This document shows, in pieces, positions 28,438-38,082 of a stretch of 64,000 nt of DNA; the first letter of the stretch is position 1, and every line of letters starts with the position of its first letter. Source of the stretch: Thermoguttaceae bacterium (GTDB taxonomy: Bacteria > Planctomycetota > Planctomycetia > Pirellulales > Thermoguttaceae). Both the position numbers and the translations under genes were made by a program. The stretch spans positions 22,092 through 86,091 of the forward strand of contig JANXBW010000023.1 of the NCBI GenBank assembly GCA_025060325.1. The letters run 5' to 3'. A model generated the notes under the pieces. It did no database searches, was not told the DNA's origin, and saw only the letters and a program-made list of their open reading frames with translations.

Positions 28438-29562
28438 ATGAGGGCGGAAAGTTTCGCGGAGGCAGGGCTTATGTCGCAAAAGCGCAACCCAACCGATGTT
28501 CCGGCAAAGTGCTGGAAACATAGGGGTGGCCAAAGCCATCCATATCCGTCACCTGTGCGATGGCAAACCGGGGGGCCGCTACCGTGGGTAAGAAGTCGTC
28601 GCCTTTGGGCTAGGCAGTTATGCGGCTTTACATTGGTCGAGATCCTGGTGGTCATTGCCATCATCGGGATTCTTATCGCACTCCTCCTCCCGGCGGTGCA
28701 AATGGCCCGCGAGGCAGCACGTCGGATGCAGTGCAGCAACCACCTCAAGCAAATCGGGCTGGCCATGCACAACTACTTAAACAACCACCAGGTCTTTCCC
28801 CCCGGCTATATCGCCGTTAAGCCAGAGCGGCCGGAGTGGGCCTGGCCCGTATTTTTGTTCCCTTATTTGGAACTTGACACGATGGCCCGGGAAATGGACG
28901 TCAACCGATTTCGATTTCCGGACGTCCTGGCGGACAACTATTTGCGGCTAAATTTGGTTTCGCCGCTTTTTATCTTCCGATGCCCATCGGATCGCACTCC
29001 GAACAATCTTCCTCGAGAAGTGCGGCATTTTGACATGAGTTTCTGGCCTTATCGCTTTGAACCTGCCACCTCCAATTACATGGGCAATCTGGGTTTTTGG
29101 GATAGGGCCGGCGGCTTGCCAAACAATGGAGTTCTTTATGGTAACAGTGCTGTTTCCATCCGGGACATCGCCGATGGAACCAGCTTCACCTTTTTGGTTG
29201 GGGAACGAGACCGCCGCTGTGGTGCGGGGACTTGGTGCGCGGTCCGCGATCCGTTTAACAACGGCCAATTCGGCATTTACTACGCGGTGGGCCGAGTCAG
29301 TTTAAAACTGAATTACCCCCTTGACACCGGCGAGGACAGTTGCCGGGAAGGTTTTAGCAGCCCCCACGCTGGCGGTGGACACTTTCTGCTTTGCGACGGC
29401 TCGGTACAGTTTGTGGCCAATACCATCGAATTCTCGAATGCCGGGGTCGACCCCTTGTGGCAGGAGGGTGAGATCACCCCGCAAGTCGCCCGAGAGATGG
29501 GGCTCTACCAACGCCTAGGAATGCGCAACGACGGCATCCCGATTCGGGGCGAATGGCCATAA
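28438..29562 (+). CDS. DUF1559 protein with prepilin-type N-terminal cleavage motif
   Basis: About 374 residues. After a long basic leader comes [20 protein letters not shown], the class III prepilin signal and hydrophobic helix. Then [24 protein letters not shown] sequence and [13 protein letters not shown], the start of the DUF1559 domain. The C-terminus has [16 protein letters not shown], the H-x9-DG region of planctomycete DUF1559 proteins. Probably processed by a prepilin peptidase and part of a type II secretion/pilus-like envelope structure; the role of this very expanded planctomycete family is unknown. ATG 28438 has a GGGTGGGGG site very close; ATG 28471 is an alternative. Confidence 0.9.
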   Translation: MRAESFAEAGLMSQKRNPTDVPAKCWKHRGGQSHPYPSPVRWQTGGPLPWVRSRRLWARQLCGFTLVEILVVIAIIGILIALLLPAVQMAREAARRMQCSNHLKQIGLAMHNYLNNHQVFPPGYIAVKPERPEWAWPVFLFPYLELDTMAREMDVNRFRFPDVLADNYLRLNLVSPLFIFRCPSDRTPNNLPREVRHFDMSFWPYRFEPATSNYMGNLGFWDRAGGLPNNGVLYGNSAVSIRDIADGTSFTFLVGERDRRCGAGTWCAVRDPFNNGQFGIYYAVGRVSLKLNYPLDTGEDSCREGFSSPHAGGGHFLLCDGSVQFVANTIEFSNAGVDPLWQEGEITPQVAREMGLYQRLGMRNDGIPIRGEWP

Positions 29563-29846
29563 CCTGAGCGGTTAGAGCTGCTCGTAATGAAAACCGGTTG
29601 CACACCCACCGGCTCGCGGTAGACAGTTCGCAAGTAAACGCTGTCTTTCCATTGATTGTGTGGCAGTTTTCCTCGATTGCCCTGCAGGTTTCCTCGTTGT
29701 AACTTGCGGATGCAAACTTGTTGACACGGACCACCGGGTAAAGTCCCCGAGGCAAATTGGAGGGCATACTTCTAGGCGCAAGGGGCAGGTACTCCGGTGG
29801 CCGGTGTTTCCTTTCGCTACCGAGCCAAGTCCTTTATCGCCGGGGT

Positions 29847-31739
29847 TTAGTTGGCAAAACAGAAAAGATGTTCTCTCCCGCGGATATAAAGTCGGCCATC
29901 TTTGAAGGCCGGGCTGGCTGTGCATCCTTCACCTAAAGGATTTTTCGCCACAATCTCCGCACCCTGACGTGCCGGCCGGACCACCCAACAGGTACCGCTA
30001 TGGTGCGAGGAGCCATCGGGGGTCGCCTCCTCTTTCTCCCCTATGACGTAAAGAAGCTCGCCAGCCATTCCCGGGGATGAAATAAACGACCCTTCGAGTT
30101 CGTGTTCCCAAAGCTTCGTCCCCGTCTTGGCGTCGTAACACGTCAACAGGCCCCAGCTGGCAAGCAAAAAAACAAACTCGTCTGTGGCAAGCGGGCTGCA
30201 CAGATCAGGCAGGTTTTCCTCGGCCTTCCACACGAGGTGCGTCGCCGTCACATCCCCCGAACCGTCAGCCCGGATCGCAAAGCAATAACAGTATTCGTTG
30301 CCGGTGTAAACAACTCCGTTAGCGGCTACCGGCGATGGACCTTGGTCGCCTTCAATCCCTGCAAAGCGCCAGATCTCCCGGGCATCCTGCGGATCGTAAG
30401 CTATCACCCAGGGGGTTGAGCTAGTAATTAACTGCCACGACTGTCCACAAAGTACCACTGCCGGGCTTGCCCAGCTATTCTGAACCGGCCGTGGGACCTC
30501 CTGGACAATTTCCCCCGTAGCGCCAGAAAGGATGAACAATCGCGACTTGCCGTCTTCCGGCCGGCTCCCTTGATCGAACTGAACAAATACCCGGTCCACA
30601 AAACACTCCAGCGAAGCCGCATGACCGTAGACATTGTCCGGAACGCCTAGATTCCTCGACCAAACAAGATTGCCCTCAAAGTCCAGGGCGGCAACATCGC
30701 CTGTGGCAAACATGACGTAAACCCGCTGGCCATCGGTTGCGGGTGTGGGGGAAGCAAACCCGGTTTCCCGGGAGACTTTCTTGGGATCGAGGGGTGGACT
30801 TGCTTGGCTGGGGATTGTCCGCTCCCAAACCAGTGCCCCGGTGTCTACATCGAAGCAAAACACGGACAGCCTTTCCGGCGTGGCCCCTGTTAGAAACAGC
30901 TTATTCCCCCAGATTACTGGGGAACTATTTCCCGGGAGGGGAACCTGCACCTTCCATTTAACACCGTGCCCGGAGACAGCGTCCCACGTCTGAGGAGCGC
31001 CCCCGGTGCGGGAAATGCCTGAACCTTCGGGCCCCCGAAACCGCGGCCAATTCCGGCAATACTCGGCCCAAAACTCGTTCGCCGACTTAGGGGTGGTAAC
31101 CACCGGTTTGGGGGTAATAAGTTCAGCCGATTGGGGGGTTTCAACCGCCGGTTTGGGGGTGCTAACCGCACCTACTTCTTGAGGAAGGAGGGGCACCTGA
31201 AGCGGCTGGAGGACCTTGGACCACTTCACTGGTGGGGCTAGGGTTACGCTAACTCCCCCAGCAACTACAAAAAACACAACCGTGCCGGCCAAGAGTGCTC
31301 GGATTGCTTCCCGGCGTTCCCGCAGTTCCGGATCTTCGAAAAGCCCCGGGGTCCCCGGCAGAAAAAACCGCTGACGGAGTTGGCCCACGGTTACCCAACA
31401 AACGACGCTAAGAACCCCCCCGACAAGTGCCAGGATCGAACCACCTACAAGAAGCCTTGTTGCCCAGAAGTAGTTACGGCGAAGCGCTAAATCCAGCCGG
31501 CGAAACTCCTCTGCAACTGCTTCATTTTGCGGATCTGCCACAGACTTTTGACGAAGCTCCTGCCAGCGGGGATCTTCCGCAGGATTAACCGGGCGGTGGA
31601 AAAAGTGTACCCACAGGACAATCACCAAGACCAAAAGGGTTAGACCCGCTGTCACCCATCCCGTGCGCGAAAGTGCCCGCAACAAGGCTTTTTGAGCGGA
31701 TTGAGCTGGCTCGAGGATCACCTCAATTTGTTCTGCCAT
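29847..31739 (-). CDS. Membrane-anchored PQQ-type beta-propeller protein
   Basis: About 630 residues. Two clear transmembrane helices near the start (about 28-50 and 92-115) and a third hydrophobic span (about 150-170) are followed by a Thr/Pro linker with a tandem motif (TPKPAVETPQSAE, TPKPVVTTPKSAN). From WPRFRGPEGSGISR on it is a PQQ-binding-like beta-propeller: VKWKVQVPLPGNSSPVIWG, DVDTGALVWERT, DFEGNLVWSRNLG, YDAKTGTKLWEHEL. BamB-like folds are known; planctomycetes have many such WPxFRGP proteins of unknown ligand. The ATG at 31739 is chosen over a frame opening at 31793. No PQQ dehydrogenase active site was seen. Confidence 0.85.
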   Translation of the reverse strand: MAEQIEVILEPAQSAQKALLRALSRTGWVTAGLTLLVLVIVLWVHFFHRPVNPAEDPRWQELRQKSVADPQNEAVAEEFRRLDLALRRNYFWATRLLVGGSILALVGGVLSVVCWVTVGQLRQRFFLPGTPGLFEDPELRERREAIRALLAGTVVFFVVAGGVSVTLAPPVKWSKVLQPLQVPLLPQEVGAVSTPKPAVETPQSAELITPKPVVTTPKSANEFWAEYCRNWPRFRGPEGSGISRTGGAPQTWDAVSGHGVKWKVQVPLPGNSSPVIWGNKLFLTGATPERLSVFCFDVDTGALVWERTIPSQASPPLDPKKVSRETGFASPTPATDGQRVYVMFATGDVAALDFEGNLVWSRNLGVPDNVYGHAASLECFVDRVFVQFDQGSRPEDGKSRLFILSGATGEIVQEVPRPVQNSWASPAVVLCGQSWQLITSSTPWVIAYDPQDAREIWRFAGIEGDQGPSPVAANGVVYTGNEYCYCFAIRADGSGDVTATHLVWKAEENLPDLCSPLATDEFVFLLASWGLLTCYDAKTGTKLWEHELEGSFISSPGMAGELLYVIGEKEEATPDGSSHHSGTCWVVRPARQGAEIVAKNPLGEGCTASPAFKDGRLYIRGREHLFCFAN

Positions 31740-32534
31740 TGAGTTCACGATCTCCAATTGCAATGAGGCCGACGCGCGCCCGGATTCACACACTACCCTA
31801 AATGGTCATGAGGGCCGCCGAGCTTAAAACGGCCTGCCAGGGGGAAGCCGGCCATCCGAGAAATACCCAGCAACCAATCTTGGCGCCAATTAGGGAAACT
31901 TTGGCCAAACGAATCCGGAGCATCGCCAAAGTTCGCGCACCGGATGGGCCTTCCCGGAACCTCGAGCGGGACTCTCTTATCACGGCTCCGGAGGACTCCA
32001 TGTCAGCGAAGGCCAAGCGCTTTTCCGCCAGGAATTAAGATCCGCCGCGAATTAAGAATTGACGGCTTACTTCCGAACAAAGGATTGCCAACATCGCTTC
32101 AGGAAATTGCCGGTGCTGCTTGAGGAATTTTCCCCTTTCGCAAAGGCGTAGGATGTGCCGGCTTGACTGAATCGAAGGCTCCGGGGTGCCTAGGGCAGGG
32201 TCGTCCTTTCCCTTACAACGTGCCCGGCCAGCCGCCATGCGCGGAAGACACCAGCAGGAAGGCTCCCTCTAGCTTTCCGTGTTCTAGGCGAGAAAGATCC
32301 GGCCTGAGCCGATTAAGCCTCCGCGAAAGCTGTCGGGCCACGCGCTCGAAGTGCCGGGCGGAGGGAGCTCGGACCCCGACTTCTTGTCGGTGGCGAAATG
32401 TTGCAAACAAGCTTATGATTATAGTTGGGATGCCCGGCCGCGGGTGATTTCTAGGACCTATTGTTGCGGGCGGGGCTTCTACCGGGGAAAGGCCTCTTGG
32501 CCAAATATCATCGTCCTCTCCGGGAGCATTCACC
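31740..32534. other. Intergenic region with a 7-base inverted repeat
   Basis: 795 bases between divergent genes, so promoters for both must lie here, but none could be placed. CCTCCGC (32318-32324) and GCGGAGG (32358-32364) form a GC-rich inverted repeat with a 33-base loop. The plus strand beside it reads RLSLRESC, which recalls interspersed repeats of planctomycete genomes (weak). Confidence 0.3.
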
Positions 32535-35500
32535 ATGTCACCGCTTGCGGAACCCATCCTTCGCCGTCTGGAACAGATTCGTCAACAGTGGTGGCTCTTT
32601 AGCTTGATGACAGCCATTGTATTAGGCTGCGCATTGTCAGGGGCACTGCTTCTTATCTTCGTACTGATTGATGCGATCTTTGCCTTGCCGCAGACAGGGC
32701 TTGCTATCCTGGCCGGCAGTTGGCTCGCTATTACTCTTGTCATCGTGGTGGCCATCCTAAGACGAGCGAAACGGAATTTTCGGTCGCTAGAGGCAACTGC
32801 CCGACGAATCGAGGCGGAGCTTCCCGAGCTGGAAAGTAACCTCATCAACGTTGTGCAGCTTGCTTTCGACACCAAGAATGTCAACCGAGAGTTCGTCGAA
32901 GCGGCTTTGGCCGACGCTGCCGCCAAGCTGCGACATGTCAACCTGGCGGAGTCTGCGTATCGGGAAACCCGCTGGCGGCGATTCATTTACGCAATGAATA
33001 CTCCCCGAGACTTCACGGAGGCCCTTGGGCTTTTAGCACTGGTGGTATGCCTATTGGTGTTGGCCCAGGTAGTCTGGCCGAACGCAAGTTCTGCGGCCAG
33101 TCGGCTGATGCGCCCCTGGGAGTACGTGCCGCTTGTAGGAACCGTGCGGATTCTTTCCGTGACCCCGGGGGACACCGAAGTCCTCGCGGGATCAAGCGTA
33201 GAAATATCTGCCGTGATTGCCGAACGCGAAGGCACGGTTGCCGCTCCAGCTGGCCGCGTTGTTATTAAAACGCCCGGCGAAAGCGAGCAAATCTTCCCGT
33301 TGACTTCCGGCGAACCGTTCGAGGAAGCAGCTTCCGAGGGCGGCGCCCGGCTTAGGCGGCGATATTCCCTAGTATTGCCGGCAGTTGTGAAGCCCTTCCA
33401 CTACCGCGTGGAGATTGGCGATTCCCAAAGCCGGTTCTTCCAGGTAACCATCGGGGAAAAGCCTGTTGTTTCCGAAGTTGAGGTGACGCTTCGCTATCCG
33501 GCGTACATGAATCGGCCGGAACGAACGTTTGCAGTGAAGGAACCAGACCTGGAAGGGCCGCAGTTTTCGACGGCCGAGCTGAAGATCCGCCCGTCTGTGC
33601 CAATTGTTAAGGGCCATATTTCGGTTTACGGCGAGACCTATGTAGGCCGCGTCGAACAAGACGGCAATGTGCTGCGCGTGAACTTGCCCCTCTTGCGGGA
33701 TGGCACGTTTACTATTCATCTTTTCACTCGGGCCGGGCACACGGATCCTAATCCGCGAGTGAACCGGATTCGGGTCATTCCGGACAATCCTCCTCGCGTG
33801 GAAATCCTCAAGCCGCCCAAACAAATTGCCGCGGCGGTAGGTGACGAGATCCCAATTGCCTTCCGAGCCTCTGACGATCACGGGTTAGGAAAAGTGCGGT
33901 TGGAAATGCTTGTGCAAACTGCAAATGCGGAGGCCCCGGCTCAGTCGGAGGAAGCGTCCACAAAACCGGTTATTCTGCGGGAGTGGACCGACATCCCGGC
34001 CAACACAGCCGGTGCCTGGGAGCACACGCTTAAGTTGTTAGCAGATTCCTTCTCCGTGGGTCAGACTGTGCGGCTCCGGGCCGTAGCTGTGGACAAAAGG
34101 CAGGTTCGCGATTGGGGGCTTGACCTTCGGCCGCAGGAGACGGCTTCGCCCTGGCACGAAATCCGCTTGGAGGATCCGCAACAGAAAAAACAGGAACGAG
34201 CTAGCCAGTTAGGCAACCTCCGAGTGGAACTTTTCCGGATTTTGGAAAAACAGATCCGGGCTAATGCGCAAACCGCCCGACTGCGCCTCACCTCTGCTTT
34301 ATCGGATGCTGTCCCGTCGGCTCGGGGTGTCCGCGATTTGCAAGTTGACATTCAGAAGTCCACGTTGGCTTTGGTCAAGGGTATTGGGGCCGACTCTCCG
34401 CAAGAACATCAGAAGGTAAAGCCAACTTTGAGTCGGCTGGCCTTTGGCGAGATGCTGGAGGCGATCAATCATGCCGAAGAGCTGGCGCGCAGCAAATCGC
34501 TAGAGGTAGTAAACCAAACTGCCGAGGCCCTTTTGCCTATTCAAAAGAAGATCATCGACACTTTGCGACAACTCCTTGATCAGGTCCGCACGGCCGAGAT
34601 GGAGCTTGTGGCCGAACTTGGCAAACGCCGGGGAGACGATCTACCGGATGAAACCCGAAAGAAGTTCGAGGAATTGGAAAAGAAGCTCGAAGCGGCACTT
34701 GAGGCGCAGCGCCGGGTGGTGGAGGCGGCTGAGAATTTAGCCAAAGCGCCGGTCGAGGACTTTACCGAAGCCGAGGAGCAACTCATCAAGGCCTTAGCTG
34801 CCGCTGAGGACGAATGGTCGCGATTCCTCACTGAGCTGTCGATGGACCTAAGCAAACTGCCGGAACAAGACTTTGCCAATCCGTCGCTCCTTAAGGAGCT
34901 TATCGAAATCCAAACGGAAATCAAAATGGCTGAAGACGCTCTGTTAAAGAAGACTGTGGACATTGCTGTTCCGCTCGAACAGCTCGGTTACGAGATGGCC
35001 GAGGAACTGAAAACGAATCTGGAAAAGTGGTTACCTGACACTCCGGATCGTGAGCGATGGAGCCAGGAAGAGTCACTCACCGACCAGGACAAGGAGGCGC
35101 CCATGGCGGAGCTGCCCGGAGAGTTGGAGGACCTAATCGGTGAGCTGATGGAGGAAGAAGAGGCACTTTTTGACGAAATGGAGGACGTGTCGTCAAGCGC
35201 GGCAGACTCGCTTGACGCCGGGGCCGGTTGGGATGCGCTGGACGGGCCAATCTCCAACATGAGTGCCAAGGGGGTCACCGGCAACCGCTTGCCCAACACC
35301 AACGAAATCGGTGGCCGCTCAGGCGAGGGACGTTCCGGCAAAGCAAGTGGCGAGATGGTAGGCGAGGAAGCAGTGGGCAAAGGCGGACGTCGGACGCCTA
35401 GCCGGCTGACACCCGATCCGTACATGAAAGGCCAAATCAAAGACCACAGCCGCGATCCAGTCGGTGGCGCTACAGGTGGTGGAAAAGAAAGTGGCGAAGG

Positions 35501-35921
35501 GGGTGCCGGACTGGAGGGCCCACCGCCGCCGCAGCGGGGAGAGCGCGACCGGCACCGGTTGGCCGGCAAGCAGGCCGCCCTCCGCAACAAAGCCGAGGCT
35601 ATCGACCTGCAGTTCCAGGTGATGAATTTCCACCGGACGGACCTCCAGCGGTTGATCGAGCTAATGCGGCAGGTGGAGGCGGATATCCGCGCCGGCCGGT
35701 ATCAAAATGCTTTACGTCAACGGCAGATCATGTTGGAGGGATTGCGTGATCTGAAACAGTACGTAGCCGGGGAGTTCCAAGTCCGCCAGGACTACACTCC
35801 CAACTTACCGGCCGACGTGCAGAAGGAAATCTTAGGCAGCATGCAGGAGCCGTCCCCGCCCGGCTGGGAAGAGCTCAATCGTCAATACTTCGAGCGCTTA
35901 AGCACGACTGGTCAGCGATAG
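32535..35921 (+). CDS. Large DUF4175-like membrane protein
   Basis: 1128 residues. Two N-terminal membrane helices (about 22-75) and a third (about 160-182) flank a helical segment. Next comes a beta-rich extracytoplasmic stretch (about 200-540) with RILSVTPGDTEVLAGSSVEI, FHYRVEIGDSQS and VEVTLRYPAYMNRPERTF. A long charged coiled-coil region (about 560-880) precedes a Gly/Ser-rich segment with SGEGRSGKASGEMVGEEA, and a helical tail. This order matches DUF4175-type proteins of bacterial envelopes (family call by pattern, not search). ATG 32535 follows CGGGAG. Envelope structural or signalling role is inference. Confidence 0.75.
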   Translation: MSPLAEPILRRLEQIRQQWWLFSLMTAIVLGCALSGALLLIFVLIDAIFALPQTGLAILAGSWLAITLVIVVAILRRAKRNFRSLEATARRIEAELPELESNLINVVQLAFDTKNVNREFVEAALADAAAKLRHVNLAESAYRETRWRRFIYAMNTPRDFTEALGLLALVVCLLVLAQVVWPNASSAASRLMRPWEYVPLVGTVRILSVTPGDTEVLAGSSVEISAVIAEREGTVAAPAGRVVIKTPGESEQIFPLTSGEPFEEAASEGGARLRRRYSLVLPAVVKPFHYRVEIGDSQSRFFQVTIGEKPVVSEVEVTLRYPAYMNRPERTFAVKEPDLEGPQFSTAELKIRPSVPIVKGHISVYGETYVGRVEQDGNVLRVNLPLLRDGTFTIHLFTRAGHTDPNPRVNRIRVIPDNPPRVEILKPPKQIAAAVGDEIPIAFRASDDHGLGKVRLEMLVQTANAEAPAQSEEASTKPVILREWTDIPANTAGAWEHTLKLLADSFSVGQTVRLRAVAVDKRQVRDWGLDLRPQETASPWHEIRLEDPQQKKQERASQLGNLRVELFRILEKQIRANAQTARLRLTSALSDAVPSARGVRDLQVDIQKSTLALVKGIGADSPQEHQKVKPTLSRLAFGEMLEAINHAEELARSKSLEVVNQTAEALLPIQKKIIDTLRQLLDQVRTAEMELVAELGKRRGDDLPDETRKKFEELEKKLEAALEAQRRVVEAAENLAKAPVEDFTEAEEQLIKALAAAEDEWSRFLTELSMDLSKLPEQDFANPSLLKELIEIQTEIKMAEDALLKKTVDIAVPLEQLGYEMAEELKTNLEKWLPDTPDRERWSQEESLTDQDKEAPMAELPGELEDLIGELMEEEEALFDEMEDVSSSAADSLDAGAGWDALDGPISNMSAKGVTGNRLPNTNEIGGRSGEGRSGKASGEMVGEEAVGKGGRRTPSRLTPDPYMKGQIKDHSRDPVGGATGGGKESGEGGAGLEGPPPPQRGERDRHRLAGKQAALRNKAEAIDLQFQVMNFHRTDLQRLIELMRQVEADIRAGRYQNALRQRQIMLEGLRDLKQYVAGEFQVRQDYTPNLPADVQKEILGSMQEPSPPGWEELNRQYFERLSTTGQR

Positions 35922-36151
35922 CGGCTGCTCCGTGGCACGGTTTGACGACGGTCCTTCCCACTTGGGGGAAGGTAGCTTTCGTTCGCCCACCCAGCTCGGA
36001 AATTTACTTGCTTGGCTCCTGGAGGATATAAGTCCTCACCTCGGCCGGGAAAATCCACACCTTTTTAGGCCGTCGGCTGAGCCGGCTGCTTCTGCGCCCC
36101 ATCACGATGGTTGTGCAACAACTGCTTTGCCGCCCACGGGAGTTCGAAACG

Positions 36152-37957
36152 ATGCGTTCCAAGAAGGAACCGTACCGGGAGCTCTTTTGTCAACTAATCC
36201 TCGTTTCTACGTGTCTCAGTTTGGCGATCGGGTGTGGTGGGCAATCCGGGAAAAGTTCTTCCTCAACTTCTGGTGGATCAGCTGCGCCGGCTTTCACTCC
36301 GGGGAACAAGTCGCTGCTTGGCTCGAAAGAGCAAGCCTCCGGAAGGGAGGAGCCCCCGCGTCAGCCGGAAGCTGCGGTGACCTCGCGCGCCAAAGGTGAA
36401 CAACAACCGCCTTCGCAAGTGCGCGAAACGATCGGAGTGTCCGCCGGGCGGAAGTGGCGAAGCGCCGAGGGACAAATCTTGGCCGTGGGCGAGTTCGTTG
36501 ATCTTCTCGACGACCAAGTCTGTATTGAAACCCCGGATGGTATCGGGAAGAAAATCCCGCTTGCGCAGCTTTGCCCGGACGACCAGGAGTATGTTCGGGG
36601 ACAAATGGCCGGCAGACAGGCTCCCACCGTCCCCACCCCATCCTCCGATCAAGAAGTCCTGCCTAGCGATCTAGTTGCTGATGACGAAGTTATCGTCGAG
36701 CAAATTCAGGGGAGCGACACTCATTCTACCGGGGGGACGGAATTAAACCCGGCTGCCGCTTCCGCCCCAACGGAGGATCCCCGGAAATTCGTGATCCCCT
36801 TTGACTTTGTTTCCCGGTTTGATGGCGGGCGTTATGGCCAAATGGTGGCGGAAATGTTTTGGAAAAGACTGCAGCGCGAGGGCGGTTTCGTGCTGCCCGG
36901 CTCGATGCTTGAGGTAAGAGATTTTTGCGCTTCGCACCAGATTCAGGTCACTCCGGACACACCGCTCGAGGAAGTGGGCCGGATCGTTCGCGAACTTTTT
37001 GGGGGCCACATCGCCATTTGGGGCAGCGTAGAAAGAGCGCCGGGGGCTACCTGGGACGTTTATGACCTGGTGATTAAGTGCGCGGACTTTTCCGGTGATA
37101 AGCCGCAGATCATCTTCGATCTAGTTGCCCGCACGAACACGGTAAGCGAAATTCCGCATCTTTACGGGGAGCAGCTCCTGGACAAGCTTTATGGACGTCA
37201 GCCTGGCGGGCCGCGGCCTCTGGACCCCTTGGCCGAGGAAAACTGGGCGAAAAACCCCAACTTGGTCGCCGGCGGCGATTTTGAGCAAGGAACCGGGGGG
37301 GTACCCATCGGCTGGGAGCGAGGTGGCGGTCAACACCGGGAACCGCTTGGCCGGCTAGTGAAATGGATCCCCGAGCCTGGGAATCCGAGCAACAAGATCA
37401 TCCGCTTTGAATTCTCCGCCGATGTCGGCGACACCTACGGGGTAATGTACTACAGCGAGCCGTTCCCGGTCGAAGAGGGGGCCACTTACCGCTTCCAGTG
37501 CCGATGGCGTTCAAATGGTCCTGCCGTCAAAGTGTTTATTAAATGCTACGATCTTTTCGAATCGGAGTATCAGCCGGCCTCGGTTATTGCGGCGGGAAAA
37601 TCGCGCGAGCCTGGATCATATACGCCTAGCGAGAAACAGCTCCGCGAGGTCTACCGCAGCCAGCAAAACCTCAAAGGACCGCTTAACCAGTGGAATGTGC
37701 ATACAGAGGATTTCACCCCAAGACACACCAAGTACACTCCGCGTTGGGGCAAAGTGATGCTCTACGCCTACCTCGGGGCCGGTGTTGTGGACTTCGACGA
37801 TGTCGTCGTCAAGCAAATACTACCTCCATCGCCCGGCGAGAAGCAAAAGGAACTGCGCCACTCGCTAGCAAGCCCTGTGACAGTGAAAGAAATGGAGGAA
37901 AACATTCGCCGGGGCGAGGAGGCAAGACGGCGGCGACAAGTCTCCGAACCTAAGTAA
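36152..37957 (+). CDS. Lipoprotein with SHD1-like segment and C-terminal carbohydrate-binding-like domain
   Basis: 601 residues from ATG 36152. The signal peptide ends in a lipobox (LSLAIGC), giving a lipid-anchored protein. After a low-complexity linker comes RKWRSAEGQILAVGEFVDLL followed by KIPLAQLCPDDQEYV, which fits the SHD1 domain common in planctomycete exported proteins (R-x-W, then PLxxLxxxDxxYV). A middle region (PFDFVSRFDGGRYGQMVAEMFW) is unrecognised. Residues about 370-530 (NLVAGGDFEQGTGGVPIGWE, YRFQCRWRSNG) resemble a carbohydrate-binding beta-sandwich. It lies 230 bases after the DUF4175-like gene on the same strand, possibly co-transcribed. Confidence 0.75.
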   Translation: MRSKKEPYRELFCQLILVSTCLSLAIGCGGQSGKSSSSTSGGSAAPAFTPGNKSLLGSKEQASGREEPPRQPEAAVTSRAKGEQQPPSQVRETIGVSAGRKWRSAEGQILAVGEFVDLLDDQVCIETPDGIGKKIPLAQLCPDDQEYVRGQMAGRQAPTVPTPSSDQEVLPSDLVADDEVIVEQIQGSDTHSTGGTELNPAAASAPTEDPRKFVIPFDFVSRFDGGRYGQMVAEMFWKRLQREGGFVLPGSMLEVRDFCASHQIQVTPDTPLEEVGRIVRELFGGHIAIWGSVERAPGATWDVYDLVIKCADFSGDKPQIIFDLVARTNTVSEIPHLYGEQLLDKLYGRQPGGPRPLDPLAEENWAKNPNLVAGGDFEQGTGGVPIGWERGGGQHREPLGRLVKWIPEPGNPSNKIIRFEFSADVGDTYGVMYYSEPFPVEEGATYRFQCRWRSNGPAVKVFIKCYDLFESEYQPASVIAAGKSREPGSYTPSEKQLREVYRSQQNLKGPLNQWNVHTEDFTPRHTKYTPRWGKVMLYAYLGAGVVDFDDVVVKQILPPSPGEKQKELRHSLASPVTVKEMEENIRRGEEARRRRQVSEPK

Positions 37958-38082
37958 ACGCTCCCGCGCATACGTGCCACCGGTTGAGTCGAGCTCGCGG
38001 GAATTTGTCCGCGGCGGAATTAATCGCGTTTCCGCACCGAGCTGCGCAGTTTATCTAACAGGCCGCTCCCAGGCCAATGACC

